Shown here piece after piece: positions 1 to 8,915 of a stretch of 64,000 nucleotides of DNA (position 1 is the first letter of the stretch; the number at the start of each line of letters is the position of its first letter). The stretch lies in NCBI GenBank assembly GCA_021772015.1, contig JAETNS010000011.1:43271-107270 (forward strand). The letters run 5' to 3'. Made by a program: the position numbers and the translations under genes. The notes beneath the pieces were generated by a model. It was not told the DNA's origin. It made no database searches and saw nothing but the letters and a program-made list of their open reading frames with translations. The DNA comes from Prevotellaceae bacterium (GTDB lineage: Bacteria > Bacteroidota > Bacteroidia > Bacteroidales > Muribaculaceae).

Positions 1-357
1 GAGCGCGTCGGAGATATCGGAGATATTTATGACCGAGCCGTCATCATTGATCCGGTCGATATTGCAGTTGTCATATACCACAATCAGGTATTTCCCGTCG
101 GGATGTGGATATATAGATTTGATTGCTCCGCCGTTGAGGTCGTTTGAGATATTCAATGAGCGTACCTCGTGGGTCTTTTTGTCGACGGAAAACAGTGATC
201 CCACTGACAGGTAATATGCCATTCCTTTGGTCTCCGCGATCGTCGACACTCCGCCAAAAGGGGAATGTATCGTCCAACCTCCTACGGGGAGCTGGGCGTT
301 GACTGAGAGGCTGATTAATGCAACTGCGAATATGAGGGCGATTTTCTTGATCATCAT
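1..357 (-). CDS. PorZ-like T9SS beta-propeller protein (partial, N-terminus only)
   Basis: The reading frame starts at an ATG ending at 357 (a second ATG follows directly) and runs off the left edge, giving 119 residues. A signal peptide (MMIKKIALIFAVALI, ending SVNAQ) is followed by a segment of the type LPVGGWTIHSPFGGVSTIAE and SLFSVDKKTHEVRSL. This is the pattern of the N-terminal propeller of PorZ, a surface component of the type IX secretion system that helps attach cargo to A-LPS. Family assignment rests on recognition of this pattern only; the diagnostic second propeller and C-terminal domain lie outside the window. The gene is 9 nt downstream of rdgB and probably co-transcribed with it. 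A different two-component-regulator-type propeller protein is possible. Confidence 0.7.
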   Translation of the reverse strand, partial: MMIKKIALIFAVALISLSVNAQLPVGGWTIHSPFGGVSTIAETKGMAYYLSVGSLFSVDKKTHEVRSLNISNDLNGGAIKSIYPHPDGKYLIVVYDNCNIDRINDDGSVINISDISDAL

Positions 358-366
358 GGGATTGTA

Positions 367-966
367 TTAAGGATTGGTTTCCAAAATCTTGAGTAGGGCT
401 TCCGAAGCACGCCGGCGGTGGGAGATGGCGTTCTTCTCGTCAGATGTCATCTCGGCAAAAGTCAACGATTGTCCCTCCGGGATGAACAAGGGATCATATC
501 CGAAGCCGTCAGTGCCGCGCGGAGTGGTGGCGATAGAGCCGTTCACTATGCCTTCGGCTAAGAACTCCTTGCCACCGATAATAGCGGCTATGACTGTGCG
601 GAAGCGGGCTTTGCGGTTTTCAATGCCGTCAAGCTTTTCAAGGAGTAACGCGGAGTTGGCGGAAGCGTCGTGTCCTTCACCGCGCCCGTTGATGCTGGCG
701 TATCTTGCTGACATCACGCCCGGTTGACCTCCAAGGGCTTCGACTTCCAGACCGGTGTCATCCGCGAAGCAGTCGCAGTGAAACCGTTGGCTTACCCAAC
801 GTGCTTTCTGGAGCGCGTTGCCTTCGATCGTGTCGGAAGTCTCCGGAATTTCCTCCCGGCATCCGATTTCCTCAAGGGAGACAATCTGTCGCCTTTTCCC
901 GAGGATAGCGCGTAGCTCTGTGATTTTGTGGGCGTTGTTGGTAGCAAAAACCAGTTTTTCCTGCAT
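367..966 (-). CDS. rdgB: Non-canonical purine NTP pyrophosphatase (RdgB/HAM1)
   Basis: This 199-residue protein hydrolyses XTP, dITP and ITP to monophosphates and so keeps deaminated purines out of DNA and RNA in the cytoplasm. The family signatures are visible in order: LVFATNNAHKITEL at the N-terminus (phosphate-binding loop), FADDTGLEVEALGGQPGV around residues 67-84 (general base Asp and metal region), and the C-terminal DGFGYDPLFIPEG and SHRRRA blocks. The length matches the usual 190-205 residues. The ATG at 966 is the only sensible start. It lies just upstream of the PorZ-like gene on the same strand. Confidence 0.97.
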   Translation of the reverse strand: MQEKLVFATNNAHKITELRAILGKRRQIVSLEEIGCREEIPETSDTIEGNALQKARWVSQRFHCDCFADDTGLEVEALGGQPGVMSARYASINGRGEGHDASANSALLLEKLDGIENRKARFRTVIAAIIGGKEFLAEGIVNGSIATTPRGTDGFGYDPLFIPEGQSLTFAEMTSDEKNAISHRRRASEALLKILETNP

Positions 967-1065
967 TACGTCAAGTCAAAGTTTACTCAACATATATAAC
1001 GTATTCTTTTGCTGTTTATTATTATCGGATTGGTTTTTGCCGGAAAATAGAGATAGGGATAGGGC

Positions 1066-1105
1066 AAGAAAAAGGAAGCAACTCATTTTATGGATTGCTT
1101 CCTTT
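1066..1105 (-). terminator. Intrinsic terminator of the argS/Bax-inhibitor unit
   Basis: An 11-bp perfect stem (AAAGGAAGCAA at 1071-1081 with its complement at 1095-1105) encloses a 13-nt loop. Read on the minus strand it is followed by a run of five T. It sits just beyond the stop codon of the minus-strand Bax-inhibitor gene, which is where a Rho-independent terminator is expected. Confidence 0.8.
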
Positions 1106-1132
1106 GATGGTTGATTATAGACTGCTATGTTG

Positions 1133-1864
1133 TCAGTCGCGGGAGGAACCGAAGAAGCGGAGGAGGTAGATGAAGAGGTTGATGAAGTCGAGGTAGAGGG
1201 AGAGGGCGCCCCAGGTGGCGAGGGAGCCGTTGGCGATACCCATGTTCATGGCTGCCATCTGCTTGATTTTCTGGGTGTCCCAGGCGGTCAAGCCGATGAA
1301 GATCAGGACTCCGAGGCCGGAGATGATCCAGTCGAAGGTGCTGTTGGCCCAGAAGATGTTGACCACGATGCAGATGATCAGGCCAAAGAGGGCCATGTAG
1401 AGGAATGAGCCGATTTTTGTCAGGTCACGGTTGGTGAAGTAGCCGTAGACGCTCATTGCCCCGAAGACGGCGGCGGTGATCAGGAATGTCTTGAATATGG
1501 AGTTGAACGAGAAGGCCAGGAAGATTATCGAGAGGGTGAGGCCGTTGACGAGGGCGAAAAGGAAGAAGAGTCCGGTCGACATGCCGGGGCTCATTTTGCC
1601 AAGACGCGCGGAGATCCAGAGGACGAGCCCGACTTCGACGATGGCGAGGCCCCAGTAGATCCAGCGGTTGGTGGCCAGCGATATGGTGATGTTGGGGGCG
1701 TAGAAGTATGCGATGAGGGCAGCTGCTGCGGAAACCAGCAAGGCCAGGAACATCTTGACGTAGACTTGCTTCATTACGGCCGAGACTTTTGCGTCGAGCG
1801 ACTGGGGCTGCTGGCTGTTTTGCCAGTAGTTCTGGGCCGGATTGGGGTTGTTGAGGTAGTTCAT
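1133..1864 (-). CDS. Bax inhibitor-1/YccA family membrane protein
   Basis: The protein has 243 residues: a polar N-terminus (NYLNNPNPAQNYWQN) followed by about seven hydrophobic segments typical of the BI-1/TMBIM fold. The last helices carry the acidic conserved patch (TAWDTQKIKQMA, LSLYLDFINLFIYLLRFFG). Family members are inner-membrane proteins, some acting as pH-gated calcium leak channels; a precise role here is not known. The open frame extends far upstream on paper, but that part overlaps argS in another frame. The ATG at 1864, 23 nt after the argS stop, is the sensible start. It is probably co-transcribed with argS. Confidence 0.93.
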   Translation of the reverse strand: MNYLNNPNPAQNYWQNSQQPQSLDAKVSAVMKQVYVKMFLALLVSAAAALIAYFYAPNITISLATNRWIYWGLAIVEVGLVLWISARLGKMSPGMSTGLFFLFALVNGLTLSIIFLAFSFNSIFKTFLITAAVFGAMSVYGYFTNRDLTKIGSFLYMALFGLIICIVVNIFWANSTFDWIISGLGVLIFIGLTAWDTQKIKQMAAMNMGIANGSLATWGALSLYLDFINLFIYLLRFFGSSRD

Positions 1865-1887
1865 TGTTGATTGTTTTTTGCTTGTTT

Positions 1888-3675
1888 TTACATCCTTTCG
1901 GGGACGTGGATTCCCAAGAGGCCCATCGCCTGCTTGACTGTCCGGGCGACTGACTTGCAGAGGGCGAGCCGGAGGGAGCGGACGGCGGGATTCTCCTCTT
2001 TGAGGATTGAGTAGTCGTGGTAGAACTGGTTGTATTGTTTTACGAGTTCGTAAGCGTAGTTGGCGATCAGGGCCGGGGAGTAGCTGCGGCCTGCCTCCTC
2101 GACTGTCGCGGGGAAGTCGGACAGGGTCTGGATCAGGGCGATCTCCTTTTCGTTGGGAATGACCGCCGCGTAATCGCCGATCTCGTAGCCCAGTTCCTCG
2201 GCCTTGCGCAGCACTGACCTGATGCGGGCATAGGTGTACTGTATGAAGGGGCCGGTGTTGCCGTTGAAGTCGATCGATTCGGCGGGGTTGAACATCATGT
2301 TCTTGCGCGGATCGACTTTGAGAAGGAAGTATTTCAATGCTCCCATACCGACGGTCTCCGAGATCTCGTCTATCTCGGCGGTGGGCAATCCGTCGGTCTT
2401 CCCGAGCTGGGCCGAGACTTCGCGGGCATTGGAAACCATCTCCTCCATCAGGTCGTCGGCATCTACCACGGTGCCTTCGCGGCTCTTCATCTTTCCCTGG
2501 GGCAGCTCTACCATTCCATAAGAGAAATGGACGAGGTCTTTGCCCCATTTGAATCCGAGGCGGTCAAGCAACAGTGACAACACCTGGAAATGGTAGTTTT
2601 GTTCATTGCCGACCACATATATCATCTTGTCGATGGGGAAATCGCGGAAACGGAGCTTGGCTGTGCCGATATCCTGGGTCATGTAGACGGATGTGCCGTC
2701 GGAACGGAGCAAGAGCTTGTTGTCGAGCCCCGCGTCCGTAAGGTCAGCCCAGACGGATCCATCCTCCTTGCGGTACATGATCCCCTTTTCGAGCCCTTCG
2801 AGCACCTTCTCTTTACCTTCGAGATAGGTTTGCGACTCATAATATATCTTGTCGAAGTCGACACCCATGCGCTTGTATGTTATGTCGAATCCGTCGTACA
2901 CCCATTGGTTCATGGTCTCCCACAGCCGGCGCACCTCCGGGTCTTTCTGCTCCCATTTGCGGAGCATCTCGCGGGCTTCGGCCATGAGGGGGGAGGCCGC
3001 TTTCGCCTCCTCCTCGCTCATACCTTTCTCCATAAGAGCCTTGACCTCTTCGCGGAAATGCTTGTCGAAGAGGACGTAGAAGTCACCGATGAGGTGGTCT
3101 CCCTTTTTGCCGGTCGACTCCGGGGTAGCTCCTTTTCCCCACTTCTGCCAGGCGAGCATCGACTTGCAGATATGTATGCCTCGGTCATTGACGATATTGG
3201 TCTTGACGACTTTGTTGCCGCAGGCTTTCAGGATCAATGACAGAGAGTATCCGAGGAGGTTGTTGCGGACATGGCCAAGGTGGAGGGGCTTGTTGGTGTT
3301 GGGAGAGGAGTACTCGACCATCACGAGCGGGCTGTTGTCATCGGCTTCCTTGAACCCGAAATTGTCATCGGCGACGATGTGTTCCAGCACTGAATTCCAG
3401 TATGTCGGTTGTATGACGATGTTGAGGAAGCCTTTGACGGCGTTGAAACGGTCAACAGCCGGCTCGTTGTCGACCAGCCAGTTGCCTATCTCCGTGGCCA
3501 CCGCGTCGGGGGATTTGCGGGCAGCTTTGACCCACGGGAAGACCACAACGGTCAGGTTCCCCTCGAACTCCTTGCGGGTTGCCTGGGGAACAATCTGTTC
3601 TGCCGGGGTGTCTACCCCGTATAGCTCCTTTACTGCGCGAGATACGCCTTGTGATATGATGCTGTCAAGTGACAT
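1888..3675 (-). CDS. argS: Arginyl-tRNA synthetase
   Basis: This 595-residue class I aminoacyl-tRNA synthetase charges tRNA-Arg. Visible signatures are the N-terminal Add1 domain, the HIGH-type motif (SSPNTNKPLHLGHVRNN, about residues 124-140), the KMSKS-like loop as GKMKSREG, and the C-terminal DALR anticodon-binding domain ending MGLLGIHVPERM. The length matches the family. A minus-strand -7 box lies about 75 nt upstream. A tRNA-Arg(CCU) substrate gene is encoded at 21.7 kb in the same window. Confidence 0.98.
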   Translation of the reverse strand: MSLDSIISQGVSRAVKELYGVDTPAEQIVPQATRKEFEGNLTVVVFPWVKAARKSPDAVATEIGNWLVDNEPAVDRFNAVKGFLNIVIQPTYWNSVLEHIVADDNFGFKEADDNSPLVMVEYSSPNTNKPLHLGHVRNNLLGYSLSLILKACGNKVVKTNIVNDRGIHICKSMLAWQKWGKGATPESTGKKGDHLIGDFYVLFDKHFREEVKALMEKGMSEEEAKAASPLMAEAREMLRKWEQKDPEVRRLWETMNQWVYDGFDITYKRMGVDFDKIYYESQTYLEGKEKVLEGLEKGIMYRKEDGSVWADLTDAGLDNKLLLRSDGTSVYMTQDIGTAKLRFRDFPIDKMIYVVGNEQNYHFQVLSLLLDRLGFKWGKDLVHFSYGMVELPQGKMKSREGTVVDADDLMEEMVSNAREVSAQLGKTDGLPTAEIDEISETVGMGALKYFLLKVDPRKNMMFNPAESIDFNGNTGPFIQYTYARIRSVLRKAEELGYEIGDYAAVIPNEKEIALIQTLSDFPATVEEAGRSYSPALIANYAYELVKQYNQFYHDYSILKEENPAVRSLRLALCKSVARTVKQAMGLLGIHVPERM

Positions 3676-3749
3676 GTCTTTTGTTGGATGAGATGTTGAG
3701 TTGTCGGGCCGGCCGCGCTGATGTCGCGAGACAGGCGTGTTTAGAGGCG

Positions 3750-3757
3750 CAAAGTTA
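3750..3757 (-). promoter_or_regulatory. -7 promoter box for argS
   Basis: On the minus strand this reads TAACTTTG, a perfect match to the Bacteroidetes -7 consensus TAnnTTTG. It lies 75 nt upstream of the argS start and is arranged divergently from the box for the nuclease gene at 3811-3818. Confidence 0.75.
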
Positions 3758-3788
3758 CTGATTTTACGCGAAAAATCCTTGCTGACGC

Positions 3789-3818
3789 TTGTTAATCTTG
3801 TCTAAATCACTAACTTTG
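3789..3818 (+). promoter_or_regulatory. Promoter of the S1/P1 nuclease gene (and possibly the kinase operon)
   Basis: A TTG at 3789-3791 precedes a perfect -7 box TAACTTTG at 3811-3818 by 19 nt, the spacing typical of Bacteroides sigma-ABfr promoters. The coding start at 3872 is 53 nt downstream of the box. Confidence 0.75.
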
Positions 3819-3871
3819 CAGTATAATAACAGGCTAATAGGCCGATTATCTTAACCATAAGCGTAAAAACC

Positions 3872-4690
3872 ATGACAAATATCCTTAGGCGCATTATATT
3901 CGCGGCGGCAGCCATCTCCGTGTCATTTTCCGCATTGGGCTGGGGCCAGAAAGGCCATGACGTGACCGCCTGTATCGCCGAACGCCATCTGACTCCCGCG
4001 ACAAAAGCTGCTGTTGATTCCATCTTCGAGGGACGCAGCCTGGTCTATTGGGCCAACTGGCTCGACAATGCCAGCCATACGCCCGAATATGCCTATACCA
4101 AGACCTGGCATTATCGCAACGTCGATGCTGACAAGACATATTTCACGCAGCCTAAGAATCCGGATGGAGATGTTGTGGAGGGGATAAGGTTCTCGATACG
4201 GGTGCTTGCCGACCCTGCGCAGACTCCCGCCAACAAGACTCTCGCGCTGAAGATTTTGACCCATCTTCTTGGCGACCTGCATCAGCCGATGCATCTGGGG
4301 CATGCCACAGATATGGGAGGCAACCGCGTAGGGGTGAAGTATTTCGGAAGGGATATGAACCTTCATGGTGTATGGGACACGAACCTTGTGGAGTCGGCTC
4401 ACCGCTGGAGCTACACCGAATGGGCAGACCAGCTCGACCGCCTTTCTCCCGGTCAGGAAACACTGCTGCTTTCCGGCAATATCGACGATTGGGCCCAACG
4501 GAAGGTCGAGGATGCCGCTGCGGTCTATGAGGCGACTCCGGAAGGCTCCAAGATCAGCTACAATGAAGTGGCGAAATGGGCACCGATGATAGAGGATTCT
4601 TTCTTGGCCGGCGGTTTGCGGCTGGCCCATATCCTGAATTCCATTTTCGATCCGACTTATCCCTGGCGACGTTCGGCCACATCATTCTGA
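3872..4690 (+). CDS. Secreted S1/P1-type zinc nuclease
   Basis: The 272-residue precursor has a signal peptide ending in FSALG. The mature protein should begin WGQKGHDV, and in the S1/P1 family this N-terminal Trp and nearby His are zinc ligands, so exact processing matters. Other ligand motifs are visible: ASHTPEYAYTKTWHYRNVD, LTHLLGDLHQPMHLGH and GGNRVGVKYFG...NLHGVWDTNL. Family members cut single-stranded nucleic acids and 3'-nucleotides in the periplasm or outside the cell, probably for nutrient scavenging. The kinase gene starts 31 nt later on the same strand, so partial co-transcription is likely. Confidence 0.95.
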   Translation: MTNILRRIIFAAAAISVSFSALGWGQKGHDVTACIAERHLTPATKAAVDSIFEGRSLVYWANWLDNASHTPEYAYTKTWHYRNVDADKTYFTQPKNPDGDVVEGIRFSIRVLADPAQTPANKTLALKILTHLLGDLHQPMHLGHATDMGGNRVGVKYFGRDMNLHGVWDTNLVESAHRWSYTEWADQLDRLSPGQETLLLSGNIDDWAQRKVEDAAAVYEATPEGSKISYNEVAKWAPMIEDSFLAGGLRLAHILNSIFDPTYPWRRSATSF

Positions 4691-4721
4691 ACCGTTAACA
4701 ATCTCTAAGACCAAATTGCAT

Positions 4722-6266
4722 ATGGAGGCGGAAAGCTGTACATTGAAAGCCGGAGCATTGCTTGTCAGCGGGAAACGCAACTACAAGGTAGTATGTGTGC
4801 TGGGATCCGGTGGTTTTGGTGTGACCTATCTGGCCAAAGGCCATGTAAAGGTCGACAACGTGATGGTGGAAGGGCTTTTCGCGGTAAAGGAGATGTTTCC
4901 CCGCGACTTCTCACGGCGTGTCGGCCCCGCGGTGGTTCCCGATCCCGACAAGACTGCGGATTTTGCCAAATGCAAGGATGATTTCATTTTGGAGGCCACC
5001 CGCTTGCAGAAAATCGGGACGCTCCACGACAACATAGTGAAGGTAAATGAGATCTTCGAGGCGAACGGCACAGCCTACTATGTGATGCAGCATGTCAATG
5101 GGGAGTCGCTTCTGGACTACGTCGCGAAATACGGAGCGCTTGACCCGGATTTCGCGGTGAATCTGCTGATCCCGATATTGAGCGCGGTCGAGTTCCTTCA
5201 TGATAACCGCATCAATCATTTCGACATCAAACCGGACAACATAATGCTCCAGGGGGTCGACGACGGCATAATGCCTGTGCTGATAGATTTCGGCCTCAGT
5301 ATCCATTACAAGAAAGGGGGCGGCAAGACAACTCCAAGGTCATTCCTCGGATTGTCTGAAGGTTACGCTCCAGTGGAGCAATATGCCGAGATCGATCATT
5401 TCTCCCCGCAGACCGATGTCTATGCGTTGGCGGCGACCCTCTGTTACATGCTGACAGGGGAAGCTCCTTCTCCCGCTCCGGCTTTGAAGCTCCAGCAACT
5501 GAGGGAGCGTCTTTTGCAGGTCGCGCCGGGGCATATGGCCGATGCGATATGCCGGGCCATGGACAAGACGGAAGAGACGCGCACACCGTCAGTGTCACGC
5601 TTCCGGCAGGAACTCGCCGGGGAGATATTGGAAGTTGAACCTGACAATGGTCCTGACCTTGAAAAGGGCCGTATCGGCGGGAATTTATGGGGCAATGATC
5701 GCCGTGGCGTTGATGCTGTGTCACATGGACAGCGCAAGAAATCCCTCATGTGGATCCTGGCAGGGATCGCAGCCGGGGCCATAGTGGCCGGAATGTTTGT
5801 CCTCATGAAGATCCTCCCAGGACAAGAAGATTCACAAGGCGAGCCGGAAGTGACCCTTGAGACGACAGAAGTTGCTGTGGAGCAAACCGAGACTCCTTCG
5901 GTTCAATCGGTACAGACAGAGCCGTCAGTGGCGGATGCGCCGCAACAAGTCCAACAGCAGACATCCTCCGCTTCCTCCTCTTCCTCTGTGTCGTCCACCT
6001 CTGACACACCATCCTCCCCTCCACAGTCTCAGGTGACCACCGGCTCTGTAAGTGTCGGCAACGGGACATATTCCGGAAAACTGCGGGGTGGGAAGCCTCA
6101 TGGTAAAGGACGTGTGGTCTATCATGCCGAGGGACGCGTCGCCCCGACAGTATCAGATATCGCATATCCGGGGTATACCTTGGAAGGATATTGGACTGAC
6201 GGATTGCTGGAATCCGGGCAGCTTTACGACGAATCCGGCCGGAAGATCAAGACTATAATCCCATGA
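4722..6266 (+). CDS. Membrane Ser/Thr protein kinase with C-terminal MORN-like repeats
   Basis: The protein has 514 residues from the ATG at 4722; an in-frame TTG at 4716 is less likely. A cytosolic Hanks-type kinase domain (about residues 20-300) shows GSGGFGVTY (Gly loop, 28-36), the ATP lysine in FAVKEM (Lys56), a catalytic loop HFDIKPDN (166-173) and DFG (189-191). The residue before the catalytic Asp is Phe, not Arg, so it is a non-RD kinase. One transmembrane helix lies near 341-362. After it come a Ser/Thr/Gln-rich linker and two MORN-like units (GTYSGKLRGGKPHGKG, YTLEGYWTDGLLESG) that would be periplasmic. The stop overlaps the next start by 4 nt (ATGA), so the kinase and the following exported proteins are translationally coupled. 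The substrate is unknown. Confidence 0.92.
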   Translation: MEAESCTLKAGALLVSGKRNYKVVCVLGSGGFGVTYLAKGHVKVDNVMVEGLFAVKEMFPRDFSRRVGPAVVPDPDKTADFAKCKDDFILEATRLQKIGTLHDNIVKVNEIFEANGTAYYVMQHVNGESLLDYVAKYGALDPDFAVNLLIPILSAVEFLHDNRINHFDIKPDNIMLQGVDDGIMPVLIDFGLSIHYKKGGGKTTPRSFLGLSEGYAPVEQYAEIDHFSPQTDVYALAATLCYMLTGEAPSPAPALKLQQLRERLLQVAPGHMADAICRAMDKTEETRTPSVSRFRQELAGEILEVEPDNGPDLEKGRIGGNLWGNDRRGVDAVSHGQRKKSLMWILAGIAAGAIVAGMFVLMKILPGQEDSQGEPEVTLETTEVAVEQTETPSVQSVQTEPSVADAPQQVQQQTSSASSSSSVSSTSDTPSSPPQSQVTTGSVSVGNGTYSGKLRGGKPHGKGRVVYHAEGRVAPTVSDIAYPGYTLEGYWTDGLLESGQLYDESGRKIKTIIP

Positions 6267-6994
6267 CAAAATTCTCTCCCATGAGACAAAAAATCATATT
6301 GTTGATACTGGCGGCCTTTCTGGGCGCGTATGAGACAGTGGCTCAGTCTGTCAGGTCGGAACGCTCTGATATGGAGACCCGTTTTATCGAGCGGTTGAAG
6401 TCCTGGCCCGGAACCACAATGGATGACTGGGAGGTCGATATCTCCGAGGCGGCCACATACAAAGACTCCATGCTCGTGCTGCCGGGAAAACATTATATCA
6501 TTCCCCATGTCTCCTCGACAACCTACCACGCGATTGATGAGGAGGGAGATGTCTTCCCTGTGGTCGATCCTGACCTGCCTGTCGAGAGCCTGGCAAACAT
6601 ATTCCTGCTGCCGCTCGAAGAGGGGCGGGAAATCCCCCTTGACATAACTTTCCTGACCCATGAATATGGCTCGAAGGCGCGGCTGACCACTACTGTCGAC
6701 AAGTTCGTCAGCCTATGTCAGGCCGATGGTTGTGAAGTTTACTTCGGGGTTGAGCGTAATGATCCGGGAAATCTTGTATGCTCGCTATTTCTGTATAACC
6801 GCGCGGGAGGGTATGACCACGTGGCCAGACTTGACTGCGACCCCGATGAAGTGCTTGGTGCTGACGGCAGGATATTCGCGCGTGTCAGCCTGTATGTCCC
6901 GACTGACAATGTAGAGACCCTTTATCAGCAGCTGCCCGACGGACCGTCATCAGCGAAAAAAGAATTTGACAGACAACAAGGAAATGGAAAATAG
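6263..6994 (+). CDS. Exported protein of unknown function, second gene of kinase operon
   Basis: The protein has 243 residues with a cleavable signal peptide (KIILLILAAFLGAYETVAQ); no lipobox Cys is present. I do not recognise a domain. The mature part is acidic and contains alternating strand-like segments (SMLVLPGKHYIIPHVSS, NLVCSLFLYNRAGGYDHVA), with two isolated Cys near the centre (CQADGCEVYF). The C-terminus is charged. It overlaps the kinase stop by 4 nt and the next gene by 11 nt, so all three are surely one transcript. The location is probably periplasmic, on the same side as the kinase MORN-like tail. The role is unknown. Confidence 0.85.
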   Translation: MTKFSPMRQKIILLILAAFLGAYETVAQSVRSERSDMETRFIERLKSWPGTTMDDWEVDISEAATYKDSMLVLPGKHYIIPHVSSTTYHAIDEEGDVFPVVDPDLPVESLANIFLLPLEEGREIPLDITFLTHEYGSKARLTTTVDKFVSLCQADGCEVYFGVERNDPGNLVCSLFLYNRAGGYDHVARLDCDPDEVLGADGRIFARVSLYVPTDNVETLYQQLPDGPSSAKKEFDRQQGNGK

Positions 6995-7841
6995 ATGGAT
7001 ACTGACACTTGTCAGCCTGTTTATCATGACATTGGCCGCAACAGCGACCACTACCGACAGCGAGACGGAGTCTCGCGCGGACCTGATACGCCTCGACGAG
7101 GGTTATCTTTTTGCCGAGAGATATTTCGCCGATCTGGCAGAGACCGATCTTATGGTGATGGAGCAGGATGCCCTCGCTGAATTGACATTGGCCGTAAATG
7201 AGGTGAGGAGTCAAGTGAAGAAGCCTGATCTGACGGTGATGCAGCTTCATCCGCTGGTCGAGCGGATGAATTACAGAAGCGGAAACCGGCGGTGTGTGTT
7301 TCTCTTCATTCCGGTTGACAAGGCCATATCTTTCACTCCCTCGGCGGCGGAAAGTGTGGGGGCGGTTTCTGCCGGTGAAAACGGACCGTCTGTCAACGCT
7401 TCCACGGGTAGCGGCGGTGACATGGAAACGGCATCCACTCAGTCTGTGCCGACAGATTCAACCGCCTCCGGTGCTGTGGCGGTCATACCGGGAGGAGTGA
7501 GCGCCGATCCTGCGCCTGTGTCGCCCGGTTTGCCCGCAGTGGCCGCTTCCCCAGGGGCTATAGAGGTAGCTTCAGGCATAGCCGCCCGCAATGGGTTGAT
7601 GCTTGGAGAATTGGGGAAACTGCTGCTCAAATACCGTGCGGACGGCCGGATAGAGGATTTCGGACAGGTCAGGCCCGGTCATGAGATTCCTGCCGACGCG
7701 TTCCTTGTTATTGTCGACCGTTCACTGAAAGTCGTCTCTATGCTTGCCCCGCATGCAGACGGTGTGCAGCGCGACATGCAGACCGGCGAGATAAAAGATC
7801 CAGCATCGTTGCATAATTGCGGGATCGTATGGTTCAGATGA
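6984..7841 (+). CDS. Exported two-domain protein with Ala/Ser/Pro linker, third gene of kinase operon
   Basis: The start is taken at the ATG at 6984 (an in-frame TTG at 6966 lies upstream), which overlaps the preceding gene by 11 nt. The product has 285 residues. A signal peptide (WILTLVSLFIMTLAATA) precedes a helical N-terminal domain (about residues 30-110). A long low-complexity linker rich in Ala, Ser, Gly and Pro follows (about 115-185), then a C-terminal domain (LMLGELGKLLLKYRADGRIEDFG ... FLVIVDRSLKVVSMLAP). No family is recognised. The linker suggests two modules tethered in the periplasm. Confidence 0.83.
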   Translation: MENRWILTLVSLFIMTLAATATTTDSETESRADLIRLDEGYLFAERYFADLAETDLMVMEQDALAELTLAVNEVRSQVKKPDLTVMQLHPLVERMNYRSGNRRCVFLFIPVDKAISFTPSAAESVGAVSAGENGPSVNASTGSGGDMETASTQSVPTDSTASGAVAVIPGGVSADPAPVSPGLPAVAASPGAIEVASGIAARNGLMLGELGKLLLKYRADGRIEDFGQVRPGHEIPADAFLVIVDRSLKVVSMLAPHADGVQRDMQTGEIKDPASLHNCGIVWFR

Positions 7842-7881
7842 CCGATATGAATTGGTTTGAAATGATTTTGAATAGTTAATT

Positions 7882-8847
7882 ATGAAAAGATATATTACCT
7901 GTTTACTGTTATTTTTCATCCTGCTCTCCGTCAAGGCCGATGTCACATTCCGGTTCGCGGCCCGTACTGTCGAGGCGGGATCAGACAAAGAGGCCATGGA
8001 GCGCAATATGTCGGCATTGCTGACAGAGATACATGCCGCCGGGGAGAATGGGCGCGACCTCGATTTTTCCGGCATAGACATTGAGGAGGGGGCTCGCGAG
8101 AGACTTGCCTCCTTGTGGTCGAATGTGAGATTCACTTGCGACAAACCGCTGTATATCTCCAAATGTCTATATGATTGCCAGGGAGTACAGGTGCGCGGGT
8201 TGTTCATAACCATGCATCCTGTGGATGATACCTACAGCCAGTCGCTTAACCGCGAACTTACAGTCAGCATGACTCCAAATGGGTTGATAACCGGTGTCCG
8301 TCCGGCGATGGAGATCCAGGAGGATGTCATGAAAATAATGTCGGAGGGAACGGCAGTCACTGACTTGCGCCAACGTCGCGAGCTGCTGAAATTCGTTGAG
8401 GATTTCCGGTGCTACTACAATGAGCGCAACCTCGACGCGCTGGAGAAGATTTTCAGTGACAACGCTTTGATCATCACCGGGAGCGTGATCACCAAGGGGA
8501 GGCAAGGCACAGAGGCGACCATCCGTGAGGAAGCACGGGTAAAATACAAGGTCCAGTCCAAGAAGGAATATCTTGAGAACCTTGCCAGAGTCTTCCGTAA
8601 CAACAGCCGCCTGGATGTCAAATTCGACCGCATACAGGTGGCCATGAACGGCGCGAAGAAAGATTTCTACGGAGTCACGCTCCATCAGTCATGGACCTCC
8701 TCGGGTTACTCCGACGAGGGCTGGCTCTTCCTTTACTGGGACCTCTCCGATCCTGATCAGCCGAAAATACTGATACGCACATGGCAGGAGGATGATATCG
8801 TCCAGCAACAGGGGGTGTTCAATATAAATGATTTCTTCATACCATGA
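7882..8847 (+). CDS. Exported NTF2/SnoaL-like protein, fourth gene of kinase operon
   Basis: This 321-residue precursor has a signal peptide (YITCLLLFFILLSVKA). Residues 25-150 form an alpha/beta region with periodic dipeptides. The C-terminal half, from about 165, resembles an NTF2-like cone fold: DFRCYYNERNLDALEKIFSDNALI, then long strands ending HQSWTSSGYSDEGWLFLYWDL. NTF2-like domains bind small ligands or partner proteins; nothing shows catalysis here. It starts 40 nt after the previous stop with no promoter or terminator visible, so it appears to close the kinase operon. Confidence 0.85.
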   Translation: MKRYITCLLLFFILLSVKADVTFRFAARTVEAGSDKEAMERNMSALLTEIHAAGENGRDLDFSGIDIEEGARERLASLWSNVRFTCDKPLYISKCLYDCQGVQVRGLFITMHPVDDTYSQSLNRELTVSMTPNGLITGVRPAMEIQEDVMKIMSEGTAVTDLRQRRELLKFVEDFRCYYNERNLDALEKIFSDNALIITGSVITKGRQGTEATIREEARVKYKVQSKKEYLENLARVFRNNSRLDVKFDRIQVAMNGAKKDFYGVTLHQSWTSSGYSDEGWLFLYWDLSDPDQPKILIRTWQEDDIVQQQGVFNINDFFIP

Positions 8848-8915
8848 TCCTGTAAACCTTTCGGGGAGGCGGCTGTTAAAGAAATATAAACCACCTAAAA
8901 ATCTATTGCCGCCAT

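Noticed and set aside
1127..1408. Glu/Val/Gly-rich plus-strand frame opposite the Bax-inhibitor gene
   Set aside because: It is the antisense of hydrophobic codons; membrane-protein genes routinely give acidic open frames on the opposite strand.
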